A DNA stretch of 64,000 nucleotides from Polyangium sp. 15x6 (GTDB taxonomy: Bacteria; Myxococcota_A; Polyangia; Polyangiales; Polyangiaceae): positions 46,564-110,563 of the forward strand of contig NZ_JASBQE010000036.1 in assembly GCF_029960785.1 (NCBI RefSeq), given 5' to 3'. Under the pieces are notes generated by a model. It made no database searches, was not told the origin of the DNA, and worked only from the letters and a program-made list of their open reading frames with translations. Shown here piece after piece: positions 37,506 to 46,254 of this stretch (its first letter is position 1; every line of letters starts with the position of its first letter). Made by a program: the position numbers and the translations under genes.

Positions 37506-38335
37506 CGGCGAGGCCTGCTCGGCCGAAAGGAGCTCCTCCCGTCGGCGCGTCCCTCGTCGAGCAGCTCGCCCGGAGCGCCGACGGCGTCGAGGCGATCGTC
37601 GCGTTCCACATCGCCGACGGGAAGATTCACGCAGCCTGGATCCGCCCGGGATCCGGCTACACGGCGGGCGCCGTCACGCAGAGCCTGCGCGAGGTCTACA
37701 AGACGAGCCAGGTCCACGCGCGAAGGCTCGATTTCCTCTCGCCCACGCCGACGCTCGATCAGGGCTCGGCCGACCTCTCCGATCCGCTGATCACGCTGGA
37801 GATGCCGGGCCGCGTGATCGTGATCCGGCGCGTGCACGGCCACGTCGTGGCGGTCTCCTTCGACGGCACGGTGCCGCTCGGCTTCGTCCGCTACCACGCG
37901 GCGCGGATCGCCATGACGCTCCGGCCGGAGCTGCCGCAGGAGTCGATCACGCCGCCCTCGGGTGTACCTGCGGTCTCGGCGCCGCCGCCGACGGTGAACG
38001 TCGTCTCGAAGCCCGCGCCGGACGAAGCCGATCACGAGGAGCCGGCGCGCACGCTTGCGTTCCCGGCGGGCGGCGCGGTCGTCGTGCGTTCGTCGCGCCC
38101 GCCGCCGCGGGGCACGAAGGCGGAGATCGATCGAGCGACGAAGCTCCTCGCGTACCTCGACGCCCACGCGCCCGATCCGCACGTCGTGCGGCTCCGCGTA
38201 TCGCTGCGCGCGGGGATCAAGCCCCTCGCGCTCGACCACCCCGAGTCGCTCGGCGCCGACGCGATGGTCCTGCTCGAGACGGCGGCGGAGGACATCCTCG
38301 GCATCGACCGCGCCGAGCTCCGGAGCAAGATATGA
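37502..38335 (+). CDS. roadblock/LC7-like protein B with C-terminal helical tail
   Basis: 277 residues. ATG 37502 overlaps the stop of the previous gene. Residues 15-135 read as a second, weaker roadblock domain (SADGVEAIVAFHIADGKIHA, then ITLEMPGRVIVIRRVHGHVV and FVRYHAARIAMTL). A Pro-rich linker (about 140-200) leads to a charged C-terminal helix bundle (RATKLLAYLDAHAPDPHVVR, VLLETAAEDILG). The stop overlaps the ATG of the V4R-like gene as ATGA. Two roadblock proteins in a row suggest a hetero-complex. Confidence in the fold is moderate. Confidence 0.65.
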   Translation: MTARPARPKGAPPVGASLVEQLARSADGVEAIVAFHIADGKIHAAWIRPGSGYTAGAVTQSLREVYKTSQVHARRLDFLSPTPTLDQGSADLSDPLITLEMPGRVIVIRRVHGHVVAVSFDGTVPLGFVRYHAARIAMTLRPELPQESITPPSGVPAVSAPPPTVNVVSKPAPDEADHEEPARTLAFPAGGAVVVRSSRPPPRGTKAEIDRATKLLAYLDAHAPDPHVVRLRVSLRAGIKPLALDHPESLGADAMVLLETAAEDILGIDRAELRSKI

Positions 38336-39600
38336 AATCGCTCGGCGAGCTCGTCCGCGACCTGCAGCCGCACTCGCTCCTCACGCTGAACGACCAGCTC
38401 GTCTACGTCCAGAGCCACCACCACGGGATCTTCCTCGACCAGACGGTCTCCGACGCGCTCGGCGGCGAGGGCTGGGCCGTGCGCAAGCAATCGGCCTTCG
38501 AGAGCTCGCATGCGCTGCTCGAAGCGGTCTTCAAGGCGCAGAGCGTCGAGGGCGCGAAGGATCGGCTCGAAGCGGCGTCCGCGCTCTTCTCGTCGATGGG
38601 CCACGGCAAGCTCGTCTTCGACGTCACGGCCGAGGGCGGCATGGTGCGCGGCGAGGCGCTCTTCTACGGGTCGAGCTTCGCCGAGAAGTACGGCAAGGTC
38701 ATCCGGCACAAGCAGCCGGTCGACTCGTTCGCGGCGGGCTTCTCGGCGGCGGCGGCGAGCCTCGCGTTCCCCTCGGACTGGGGGCATTTCGAGGCCGAGG
38801 AGGTCTCGTGCGTGGGTCGGGGCGACGGTGGCTGCGCCTTCACGCTGTCGCGCCGCCCGGAGCGGCCCCGGCTCGGCGTGGCGGTCACGCGGCAGGTCGT
38901 CGCGAGCCTCCCGCTCAAGGCGCCGCCGCTCGACGCGCCCGCCTCGCAGTATCCGCACGCGATTCCCTCGGCGATGCGGGTCATCCGGAACCTCGCGGCG
39001 ACCGAGGAGGGCGTCGTGCGGGCGTTCGGCGTGCGCCTCGCGATCGTGCCAGTCGGGTACGTCAATCAGATCACGTTCGACACCATGCACCTTCTGGAGA
39101 GCCGCACGCCGGAGCTCGTGCCCGTGTTTGCGGCGCTCGTGCGCGAGGCAGCGCAGGCGGGGGCCTTTCATCTGCTCGGCGGGGTGCTCTCGTCGCCGGA
39201 CTGGGCGATCTCCTCGAAGGCGACGGGGCCGGTCGAGCACCGGCTGGAAAAGTTCTTGTCGATCGCCCGCGTGCTCGGCTGGGGCCGGTGGTATTCGGTC
39301 GAGTTTTTCCCGGGCCAATCGCTGGTCGTGCGCAGCCCGACCACGCAGGAGAGCATCTATTACGGGACGCGTTATGGTGCGTCCGTGCGAAACCGCCTCT
39401 TCTTCCAGCAGGGCGCGGTCCTTTCCGTGATGCAGCTCCTCCACCGGGTGGATTTCGCGGCGCCGAACCCGATCAGCGCGGCGTCGTACGCGGCGCTCTT
39501 CGGCGGAGGGGGCGTGCGCTTCCACGTGGAGGAGACGCGCTCGCCGCTGCGGGGCGATGATATGTGCGAGATCGTGGTCGAGGTGCTCTCCGAGCGCTGA
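38332..39600 (+). CDS. tandem V4R-like protein
   Basis: 422 residues. Two regions with the 4-vinyl-reductase (V4R) pattern. Region 1 (about 85-172): GHGKLVFDVTAEGGMVRGEA, FAAGFSAAAASLAF and the closing EEVSCVGRGDGGCAF with Cys 160 and 168. Region 2 (about 285-420): GWGRWYSVEFFPGQSLVVRS, LFFQQGAVLSVMQLLHRV and a closing ETRSPLRGDDMCEI with only one Cys. V4R domains bind small hydrophobic or porphyrin-like ligands and share a fold with the Bet3 subunit of eukaryotic TRAPP vesicle-tethering complexes. The last gene of the operon, overlapping roadblock protein B; convergent with the LysR gene. Confidence 0.7.
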   Translation: MKSLGELVRDLQPHSLLTLNDQLVYVQSHHHGIFLDQTVSDALGGEGWAVRKQSAFESSHALLEAVFKAQSVEGAKDRLEAASALFSSMGHGKLVFDVTAEGGMVRGEALFYGSSFAEKYGKVIRHKQPVDSFAAGFSAAAASLAFPSDWGHFEAEEVSCVGRGDGGCAFTLSRRPERPRLGVAVTRQVVASLPLKAPPLDAPASQYPHAIPSAMRVIRNLAATEEGVVRAFGVRLAIVPVGYVNQITFDTMHLLESRTPELVPVFAALVREAAQAGAFHLLGGVLSSPDWAISSKATGPVEHRLEKFLSIARVLGWGRWYSVEFFPGQSLVVRSPTTQESIYYGTRYGASVRNRLFFQQGAVLSVMQLLHRVDFAAPNPISAASYAALFGGGGVRFHVEETRSPLRGDDMCEIVVEVLSER

Positions 39601-39612
39601 GCGGCCCCGCGA

Positions 39613-40506
39613 TTACCTGGTTCGCGCGCCGCCGGCCTGGCGCAGGTGGCGCAGCGCTTTTTCGATGAGGACCCGTATTCGACGTCCGCGCTTCGAATCG
39701 TTGAGGCGTTGCCCCATCGACAAAAAGAACTCCCCTTCGGCGCCGATCTCGTCTTGCAGCACCGGGACGAACTCGCTCGTGGCCGTGGAAGGTATGTCCG
39801 GCAAGAGCCCGATGCCCCTGCCCGCGACCACCATCTGGAGCGCGGCGTGCATACTGTTGGACACGAACCACGGACTCACCCGCAAGCCCCTGCCGGCCCG
39901 GAACGGCCAGAAAAAAGGAGAGACGCCGCCGGGAATGCGTAACGCGATGCAGGAATGCGCGGCGAGGTCCGCGGCGCGCGTGGGCGTGCCTCGCGCGGCG
40001 AGATAGGCCGGCGCCGCGTAGCATCGCCACGAAAATCGCAGGAAGGAGCGACAGTAGAGGGTGCCGTCGGTGGGCGGCACCAGGCCGACCACCAGATCGA
40101 AATCGTCTCGAATGGGGTGCATGTCCCGGTCCGTGTAGATGATTTCCAGCCCGAGACCGGCGAGCGCCTCGTCGTCGGGCTTCAGAAGGGGCTCGAGCAG
40201 ATCCATGCCCACGCCGGGCGGCACTGCGGTGCGCAGGCGGAAGTGCGTGCTCGCCTGGAGCGTGGCTTCGACTTGCCGCGCGGCGTCCACGAGCGGAGCA
40301 CCTTGCTCGATGAGGAGCCTTCCCGCCTCGGTGAGACGAAGATGCCGCTGACTTCGCTCGACGAGCCGCACGCCGAGCGCCTCCTCCAGCAGGGCCACGC
40401 GACGGGTGAGCGTCGTGCGCGGAAGCCCGAGCGTCCGGCTTGCGTGCGCGAGGGATCCGTCCCGCGCAATGGCCATGATCATGACGACGGCGTCGAGATC
40501 GAGCAT
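39613..40506 (-). CDS. LysR-family regulator
   Basis: 297 residues, start ATG 40506. The frame extends upstream through the P450 gene, which is rejected. Winged HTH at the N-terminus (MLDLDAVVMIMAIARDGSLA; RTTLTRRVALLEEALGVRLV) and a substrate-binding domain (about 90-290; DDFDLVVGLVPPTDGTLYC, FSWRCYAAPAYLA). The ligand site is probably aromatic or short-chain, not inferable. It is divergent from the P450 gene. A palindrome in the shared spacer is a candidate site for it. Confidence 0.92.
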   Translation of the reverse strand: MLDLDAVVMIMAIARDGSLAHASRTLGLPRTTLTRRVALLEEALGVRLVERSQRHLRLTEAGRLLIEQGAPLVDAARQVEATLQASTHFRLRTAVPPGVGMDLLEPLLKPDDEALAGLGLEIIYTDRDMHPIRDDFDLVVGLVPPTDGTLYCRSFLRFSWRCYAAPAYLAARGTPTRAADLAAHSCIALRIPGGVSPFFWPFRAGRGLRVSPWFVSNSMHAALQMVVAGRGIGLLPDIPSTATSEFVPVLQDEIGAEGEFFLSMGQRLNDSKRGRRIRVLIEKALRHLRQAGGARTR

Positions 40507-40539
40507 CGCCCGCGAACATACACGAGCGGCGGACGCGTG

Positions 40540-40555
40540 TGACCGAGATTGGTCA
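40540..40555. promoter_or_regulatory. candidate LysR operator palindrome TGACC-N6-GGTCA
   Basis: A perfect 5+5 inverted repeat (TGACC 40540-40544, GGTCA 40551-40555) lies in the 106-bp spacer between the divergent LysR and P450 starts. LysR regulators typically bind such imperfect or perfect dyads between themselves and the target gene. Binding is inferred; a classic T-N11-A box is not exactly matched. Confidence 0.45.
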
Positions 40556-40612
40556 TCTCTTGCCCGGATCCCGTCATTGCCGCACGGAGGCGGCCGATTC
40601 ATCAATGGGCGC

Positions 40613-41764
40613 ATGCTCCTCGACACCCAGATCTTGCTCGACCCTTTCCCGATGTACCGAGAATTCCGGGAAAAGGCCCCCGTCCTCTGGGCGGAGGTCA
40701 TGGATTCCTGGCTCTTGTTCCGATACGAGGACGTCAAGCGCGCAATGGAGGACGCCGATGCATTCTCGTCGGAAAACCCGCTGAAGGTGCCGCCCGATGC
40801 ATTTTCGACGGCGTCCATGGTCTTCCAGGACGACCCGAACCACGCGCGCCTCCGCGCATTCGCGCAGCCTGCCTTCACGCCCCGGCGTGTGGCCATGCTC
40901 GAGCAGCGGATCAAGGAGCTCTGCGACGAGCTGCTCAGCGAGATGGCGGACAAGGGCGGGGCCTTCGATCTCGTCCGCGCATTCACGGGCCCCTTGCCGG
41001 CCATGGTGATCGCCGAACTCCTCGGCGTCCCGCGCTCCGATTTCAGGACGTTCCAGCGCATCGCGGACGATGTCGTCCACATCGGCACCAAGGGAAAGCA
41101 AGAGCAGGCGCAGCGGGCCAGCCGGGAGCTCGCCGAGTATTATGCCGTCCTCGTGGCCGAAAAGCGGCGCACGGGCGCCCTCGGCAATGACCTGACCAGC
41201 GACTTCCTTCGCAGCCAGGGCGCCGGCGCGAATTTCTCCGATCGCGAGCTCGTCGCCATGGGCCCACTCTTCCTGTTCGCCGGGCACGAGACCACGACGA
41301 ACCTGCTCAACAATACGGTGCGTTGCCTCAGCGAGAACCCGGAGGCCAGGGCGTTCCTCCTCGCCGATCTCGGCCGTGCCCCGATGATCCTCGAGGAGGT
41401 CCTGCGGTGCCGTGCCCCTGCCACCGGCGCCCCGCGTATCGCGCGCCGCGACATCGAGCTCCACGGCGTGACCATTCTCGCTGGCAGCCGCGTCTGGCCT
41501 CTCAGCCTCTCCGCGAACCGCGACCCGCGCGTCTTCGACGATCCGGAGCGCTTCATCCCCGATCGCAACCCCAAAAACATCCTCTCCTTCGGCCGTGGCA
41601 TTCACAAATGCCTCGGCGAGCCCCTGGCGCGCCTCGAAGCGAAGATCGCCGTCCCCGCGCTTTATCGTCGTTTCCCCGAACTCCGCGTCGATCCGGAGCG
41701 CGCGGCGGTGCCGACCCCGTCGCCCCTCATTCATGGCTGCCTCGAGCTCCCCGTTCGGATCTGA
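40613..41764 (+). CDS. cytochrome P450
   Basis: 383 residues from ATG 40613; a GGAGG 22 bases upstream is too far to decide the start. I-helix oxygen-activation motif FLFAGHETTTNLL near 222, K-helix EEVLRCR near 261 (ExxR), and heme ligand loop FGRGIHKCLGEPLAR with Cys near 333. It is a soluble class I bacterial P450 needing ferredoxin and reductase; the gene 5 bp downstream supplies both in one chain. Substrate unknown. The LysR gene on the opposite strand is probably its regulator. Confidence 0.95.
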   Translation: MLLDTQILLDPFPMYREFREKAPVLWAEVMDSWLLFRYEDVKRAMEDADAFSSENPLKVPPDAFSTASMVFQDDPNHARLRAFAQPAFTPRRVAMLEQRIKELCDELLSEMADKGGAFDLVRAFTGPLPAMVIAELLGVPRSDFRTFQRIADDVVHIGTKGKQEQAQRASRELAEYYAVLVAEKRRTGALGNDLTSDFLRSQGAGANFSDRELVAMGPLFLFAGHETTTNLLNNTVRCLSENPEARAFLLADLGRAPMILEEVLRCRAPATGAPRIARRDIELHGVTILAGSRVWPLSLSANRDPRVFDDPERFIPDRNPKNILSFGRGIHKCLGEPLARLEAKIAVPALYRRFPELRVDPERAAVPTPSPLIHGCLELPVRI

Positions 41765-41769
41765 AGACC

Positions 41770-42795
41770 ATGAACCTCGAACGATTCCACCTGACGGTCG
41801 AATCCGTGCGAAGGCCGACGCCCTCGTCGGTCGAGCTCGTCTTCGCCCCACCGCCCGCGCCCGTCCATTATCGCGCCGGCCAGTACCTGACGTTCCACGT
41901 CCCCGTCGACGGGCGCGTTCACCCGCGCGCTTATTCGCTCGTGGGGAGCCCCGGTCGCGCGGACCCGCTCTCCATCATCGTCAAGCGGGTCCACGGCGGC
42001 GTCGTGTCCAATCACCTGTACGCGCACGCGGCACCGGGCTCGACGTTGGCCGTCTCCGGGCCGCAGGGACGTTTCTGTGTCGAGCCGCGCGCCGGGGGGC
42101 GACACGCGATCCTGGTCGCCGGGGGCAGCGGGATCACGCCGATTCACGCCATGACGCGCGAGCTCTTGCATGGCGAGCCGGACACCACGGTGTCGCTCTT
42201 GTATTGCAATGTCGCGCCGGAGGAGATCCTCCTGCGCGCCGAGCTCGATCGCCTCATCGAGCAAAGCGGCGGGCGATTGGACGTCGTACACGTTCTGGAG
42301 CAAGGCGCCGCGGACATGGGCGGGCTCCCGGGGCGTCTCGACGTCGCGCGAGCGACCCGATTGCTCGGCGAGCTCGCCCAGGGAACACCTGCCGAATTCT
42401 ACGTATGCGGCCCCGAGGGCCTGATGGCGGTCGTGGGCGAGGCGCTGCGAGCGCTCTCCGTATCCCCCGAGCGCATCTTCCAGGAGTTTTTCGCTCGTCC
42501 CGACGCGACGGGCGACACGCAGGCGCAGCTCGTCACCTTGCGGCTCGACGGCAAGGAGCATTCGGTGCCCGTCTCGGCGGGCGCGACGATCCTCGAAGCC
42601 GCGACCGCGGCGGGCATATCCATCGAGACCTCGTGCCGCGTGGGGGATTGCGGCACCTGCAAGCTTCGATGCCTCTCAGGAGAGGTCGAGCAATCGTGCG
42701 TCGAGGGGTTGAGCCCCGACGAGGAGCAATCGGGGTACGTGCTGGCCTGCGTGGCCCGCCCGCGCACGTCGGGCGTGGTGCTCGAGGGGCCTTGA
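41770..42795 (+). CDS. FAD/NAD(P)H reductase with C-terminal [2Fe-2S] ferredoxin (PaaE-like)
   Basis: 341 residues from ATG 41770, 5 bp after the P450 stop. The FAD domain has RAYSLVGSP near 55, the NAD(P) domain GGSGITPIHAM near 117, then YVCGPEGL. The last 90 residues are a plant-type ferredoxin with the Cys ligands CRVGDCGTCKLRC near 289-301 and a fourth Cys in VLACVARP. This self-contained electron chain most likely serves the P450 in a two-component monooxygenase. Architecture matches PaaE/phthalate-dioxygenase reductases. Confidence 0.93.
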   Translation: MNLERFHLTVESVRRPTPSSVELVFAPPPAPVHYRAGQYLTFHVPVDGRVHPRAYSLVGSPGRADPLSIIVKRVHGGVVSNHLYAHAAPGSTLAVSGPQGRFCVEPRAGGRHAILVAGGSGITPIHAMTRELLHGEPDTTVSLLYCNVAPEEILLRAELDRLIEQSGGRLDVVHVLEQGAADMGGLPGRLDVARATRLLGELAQGTPAEFYVCGPEGLMAVVGEALRALSVSPERIFQEFFARPDATGDTQAQLVTLRLDGKEHSVPVSAGATILEAATAAGISIETSCRVGDCGTCKLRCLSGEVEQSCVEGLSPDEEQSGYVLACVARPRTSGVVLEGP

Positions 42796-42810
42796 CCTCG
42801 ACGAGACCGT

Positions 42811-43707
42811 TTACTCGTCCGCGACGACCTCGTCCGCGCTCTTCGCGACGAGGAGCCGCGCGGCGAAAGCCTCGAGCTCCTGCGTATCGGCTGCCTCGAC
42901 GCGCGCCACGACGGCCGCGGGCAGCTCCCCGAAGCGGCGGCGGAGGAGCTGGAGCAGGAGCGAACGCTGGCCTTCCTTGAGGCCCTCCTTGAGGCCCTCC
43001 TTCCGTCCCCGCAGGGCACCACGCTCCTCGGCTCGTCGTTCCCACATCTCCAGGACATCCTGCGTACTCATCAGAAATTCCTCATCCGAAGGTGTGACAG
43101 GACCGGCCGCCGCCTCGATCCGGAAGCGTACCAGGATCGGCAGGGCCGTGCACCGCTCGAAGTCGTCGTCGCCGAGCGTCCGGAGCTCCGCGATGGCCCG
43201 CCGCAGCGTTCGTCCACGGCCCATGAGCCGCAAGAGCAAGGTCGACCGCTCCTCGGGCAGCTCGTTCGCCGCCACGACCGACGTGGCAAAGCCGGACGGG
43301 CTGGCGTACACGCCGCTCGGCCACGCCCGTTCGCGTCGCGCGCCGAGCGCTCGTAGCCCCCTCTGCGGTCGACCCGACGAGAGAATCCATTGCCGCGGCA
43401 GCGGAACGGGCGGGTCCTTTCCCAGAAGGATGTGCCGCAGGTTGAGGTGCTTGCGCACGCACGCGATGAGCTCGCCATCGTCCGGCGTCTCCGAGAACAC
43501 CTCGAACGTGCAGGCCGAGCGACCCATACGGCCGAGCAGCGTCGACGCGATCGGAGAGGGACGCGCGGGGTCGGGCACGTAAAACCCGTCGACACGCTGC
43601 GGATCGGGGCTGACCTCGATCTCGGGCCCGAACACGCCCGACGGCTCGAGCGCGGCGCAGAGGATCTGCTTGCAGGCCTGATCGTACCGGTTGTGCACGC
43701 GACCCAC
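42811..43707 (-). CDS. Rpn/DUF4351-type PD-(D/E)XK nuclease-like protein
   Basis: 298 residues from GTG 43707. The upstream extension is Arg-rich and rejected. N-terminal PD-(D/E)XK-like region with IEVSPDPQRVDGFYVPDPAR and CTFEVFSETPDDGEL. A Lys/Glu-Gly repeat (GRKEGLKEGLKEGQ, about 210-225) precedes the DUF4351 C-terminal segment (LLQLLRRRFGELPAAVVARV). Rpn/RpnC-like families are recombination-promoting nucleases often associated with mobile DNA, and are very abundant in myxobacteria. Catalytic residues are not all obvious. The 94-bp spacer upstream follows the lipoprotein gene on the same strand. Confidence 0.75.
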   Translation of the reverse strand: MGRVHNRYDQACKQILCAALEPSGVFGPEIEVSPDPQRVDGFYVPDPARPSPIASTLLGRMGRSACTFEVFSETPDDGELIACVRKHLNLRHILLGKDPPVPLPRQWILSSGRPQRGLRALGARRERAWPSGVYASPSGFATSVVAANELPEERSTLLLRLMGRGRTLRRAIAELRTLGDDDFERCTALPILVRFRIEAAAGPVTPSDEEFLMSTQDVLEMWERRAEERGALRGRKEGLKEGLKEGQRSLLLQLLRRRFGELPAAVVARVEAADTQELEAFAARLLVAKSADEVVADE

Positions 43708-43801
43708 CGTGCCAGGAGGAACCACACACGTCAAGGAATCGCTCGTTCCCGGACGAACCCGCGCCCACGCCCCTCGCGTTTGGCGCGGCAATCCTATCCC
43801 G

Positions 43802-46252
43802 CTACGGCTTGCCCGCCACCCACCGGATCCGCCTCCGCCCCGACCGCGTATCCTCCCACGCCGCCACCATCCCCCCGATCCCGTTCGCCGCGGCTGCCGG
43901 CCCGGTCTGATAACTCGGCCCGTCCCCGCCGTCGTCGATCCGCTTCTCCGCCCCGAAGCTCGCGCCTCCGTCGGTGCTCGTCGCCAGGTACACGTCTTTC
44001 CCACCCGTCCGATCGTCCTGCCAAACTGCCGCGACGCTCCCGGCGCCGAGCGCCACGAGCCTCGGCCGGAAGGCGCTCCCCTCGGCGGGCCCCTCGCCGA
44101 GCTTTCGGCCTTGACCGATCACGTTGCCGGAGACCAGCGAGACACGCGCCGTCGCATTCGGCTCGCGTTTCCGCATATCGCTCCAGCCGAGCGCGACCGT
44201 CACGGCGCCCCCGCCGGGCACGAAGAGCAGCGAGGGATCGTCGTGCAGGCGCTCGGGCGCGTCCATCCCGTCGTCGACACGCACGGGCGCCCCGAAGCTC
44301 ATGCCGCCGTCGACCGAACGCGCGAGGAAGACGTCCCAGTTATAGCCGCGGAAATCGACCCAGGAGACCGCGACCTCGTCGCCGAGCGCCGCGACCGCCG
44401 GCGCCCACTGGTTGTTCCGGATGTCCGATCCGGGATGCTTTTTCGTGCCCTCGATCGGCTGGACCTCGAAATCGACCGTCCCTTCCGGCGCACGTGCCAG
44501 CATGACACGCTCGTTCCCCGACGAACCATCGACATAGGCCAGGAACACCCGGCCCTTGGCGCTCGCGAGCGCCGGGAGCCAGGCATCCGGCGTCGTGCCT
44601 TCGGACGGCAAGAACACCGGCGCGCCGAACGTCTTTCCGCGGTCGGTCGACAGCACGCAAGCCACGCGCGCCCCTCCCGCGCTGCGCTCCTGGTACGCGA
44701 CGTACACGTGATCCCCCGTCGCGAGCACGGCCGGCGTGATCTGCGCCTCTCCTCCCGACGCCGCGGCGTGCGGCACGCCAAACGTTTTTCCTTCGTCCTC
44801 CGACGTCGCCACGAGCACGCGCGTCGCCCCGCGAGAGCCCTCCTGAAACGCGAGCACGAGCGGCCCTCCGCCGCTCCATGCGAGCGCCGGATGGCTCTGC
44901 TCCGCGTCCCCCATGCCTTGCAATGCCTGGCTCGGACCGAGCGCGCCCGGCGGGCCCGCGGACGCCAAGGGGAAGGGGAGCGCCGGATCCAGGTCCGCGG
45001 CGATCACCGTCTCCACGTATTGGTTTTTCCGGACGCCCGCCGGAAGCAGCTCCTCTCCCACGACGCGGAGCGAGGTCCGGCGTGATTCCAGCGTCGCCGC
45101 AGAATCATTCTCCACGGGATCCGGCACCACCCACGGCGCGACCTCGATCACCCCGCCCATCTCGTTTTGCCCGACATATGCTCGCCGCGCCTCGCCGGGC
45201 ACCATGTCGCCCACGATGATCGATTGTCCGTCGAACGGCAAATCGAACAGGTTGCCCGTGAGATGCGGGACGACGCCATAACGAACCGCGCCGTGCTTTT
45301 GCACCGCGGCCATCGTGCTCTGGCCCAGGATGTCCGGCGCCCACGCGTTCGGCTCGTCCGGGCTCTCGGGAATGGTCCAGCCGGAGAACGCCTCGGGCTG
45401 GAAGAAAACATCGGCCCCGAGCGCCGAGAGCCGGTCCACCATGTCCGGCATCCACGCATCCTTGCTCGTCACGATGCCGACGCCGAGCGGACCTATGTCC
45501 ATCGGCATGACCTCGCGGAGCGGCCCCGGCGTGAGCGCGAGATCGACCTCCTCCATGAGGATCGGATAAGGCTTTTTCCGGCTCGCGACGATCTCCCCGT
45601 CCGGCCCGTACACGAACGCCGCATTGTAGACGGCCGGGTCGCGCGCCACGTACACGTACGACACGTCCTGCAAATCGGGATCCGCGAGCGCCTCGATCTC
45701 CGCCGGATCCGCGCTCCGCTCGACGAGGCCGCTCACGTTCGTCGACGAGACCAGCCACGCGCCCGTCTCCTCCACGATCGCCTGGTTCGTCTCGTGAAAT
45801 GCGCGCCACGCCGTATCCGTGAGCCCGAGCAGGATCTGCGTGGGCAGCGGCACCTCCGGCCATTTCGATTTGTAGAAATCGATCGGCTTCTTGTATTGCC
45901 CGCCGAGCGTGAGGAACGCTGGGAGCGCGCCGCTCGACACGCGCGCCGTCTCCCCGCGGCTGCCCACGAATCCGGCTGAGAGGCCCGTGTTCTCGGGGAA
46001 AACGACGACGTTCGGCCGATCCATCGCGAGGCACGGCGAGACGTGCGCCTGGACGAGGCCGACGAGGTGGGCGCGGTAGCTATCGTAGCTCTCGAAATGC
46101 GCCGGATCGACCCGCGGCTGCAGGACGAAGACCCGCGCCCCCGCCTCGCCGAGCTCGTCCGTGGGACAAGCGTCGTCACTGCCCCCAGGCAGCGGCGACC
46201 CGCCGCAGCCGACGAGCAAAATACCCAAAACGCCCAGGATTGCGCCGCGCAT
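43802..46252 (-). CDS. lipoprotein with nitrilase-like domain (catalytic Cys replaced by Ser) and Asp-box propeller
   Basis: 816 residues. Signal peptide with lipobox LVGC (Cys 16). Residues 38-370 align to the carbon-nitrogen hydrolase fold: Glu in VVVFPENTG (E87), Lys in VASRKKPYPI (K226/227), and the nucleophile strand LGVGIVTSKDAWMPDMVDRL. Here the family's VGVLICYD reads VGIVTSKD, placing Ser 263 where Cys is required. From about 420 to the end come four Asp-box repeats (SEDEGKTFG, STDRGKTFG, SVDGGMSFG, STDGGASFG) of a sialidase-type propeller. A surface or periplasmic protein, probably binding rather than hydrolysing. This fusion is unusual. Confidence 0.85.
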   Translation of the reverse strand: MRGAILGVLGILLVGCGGSPLPGGSDDACPTDELGEAGARVFVLQPRVDPAHFESYDSYRAHLVGLVQAHVSPCLAMDRPNVVVFPENTGLSAGFVGSRGETARVSSGALPAFLTLGGQYKKPIDFYKSKWPEVPLPTQILLGLTDTAWRAFHETNQAIVEETGAWLVSSTNVSGLVERSADPAEIEALADPDLQDVSYVYVARDPAVYNAAFVYGPDGEIVASRKKPYPILMEEVDLALTPGPLREVMPMDIGPLGVGIVTSKDAWMPDMVDRLSALGADVFFQPEAFSGWTIPESPDEPNAWAPDILGQSTMAAVQKHGAVRYGVVPHLTGNLFDLPFDGQSIIVGDMVPGEARRAYVGQNEMGGVIEVAPWVVPDPVENDSAATLESRRTSLRVVGEELLPAGVRKNQYVETVIAADLDPALPFPLASAGPPGALGPSQALQGMGDAEQSHPALAWSGGGPLVLAFQEGSRGATRVLVATSEDEGKTFGVPHAAASGGEAQITPAVLATGDHVYVAYQERSAGGARVACVLSTDRGKTFGAPVFLPSEGTTPDAWLPALASAKGRVFLAYVDGSSGNERVMLARAPEGTVDFEVQPIEGTKKHPGSDIRNNQWAPAVAALGDEVAVSWVDFRGYNWDVFLARSVDGGMSFGAPVRVDDGMDAPERLHDDPSLLFVPGGGAVTVALGWSDMRKREPNATARVSLVSGNVIGQGRKLGEGPAEGSAFRPRLVALGAGSVAAVWQDDRTGGKDVYLATSTDGGASFGAEKRIDDGGDGPSYQTGPAAAANGIGGMVAAWEDTRSGRRRIRWVAGKP

Positions 46253-46254
46253 CG

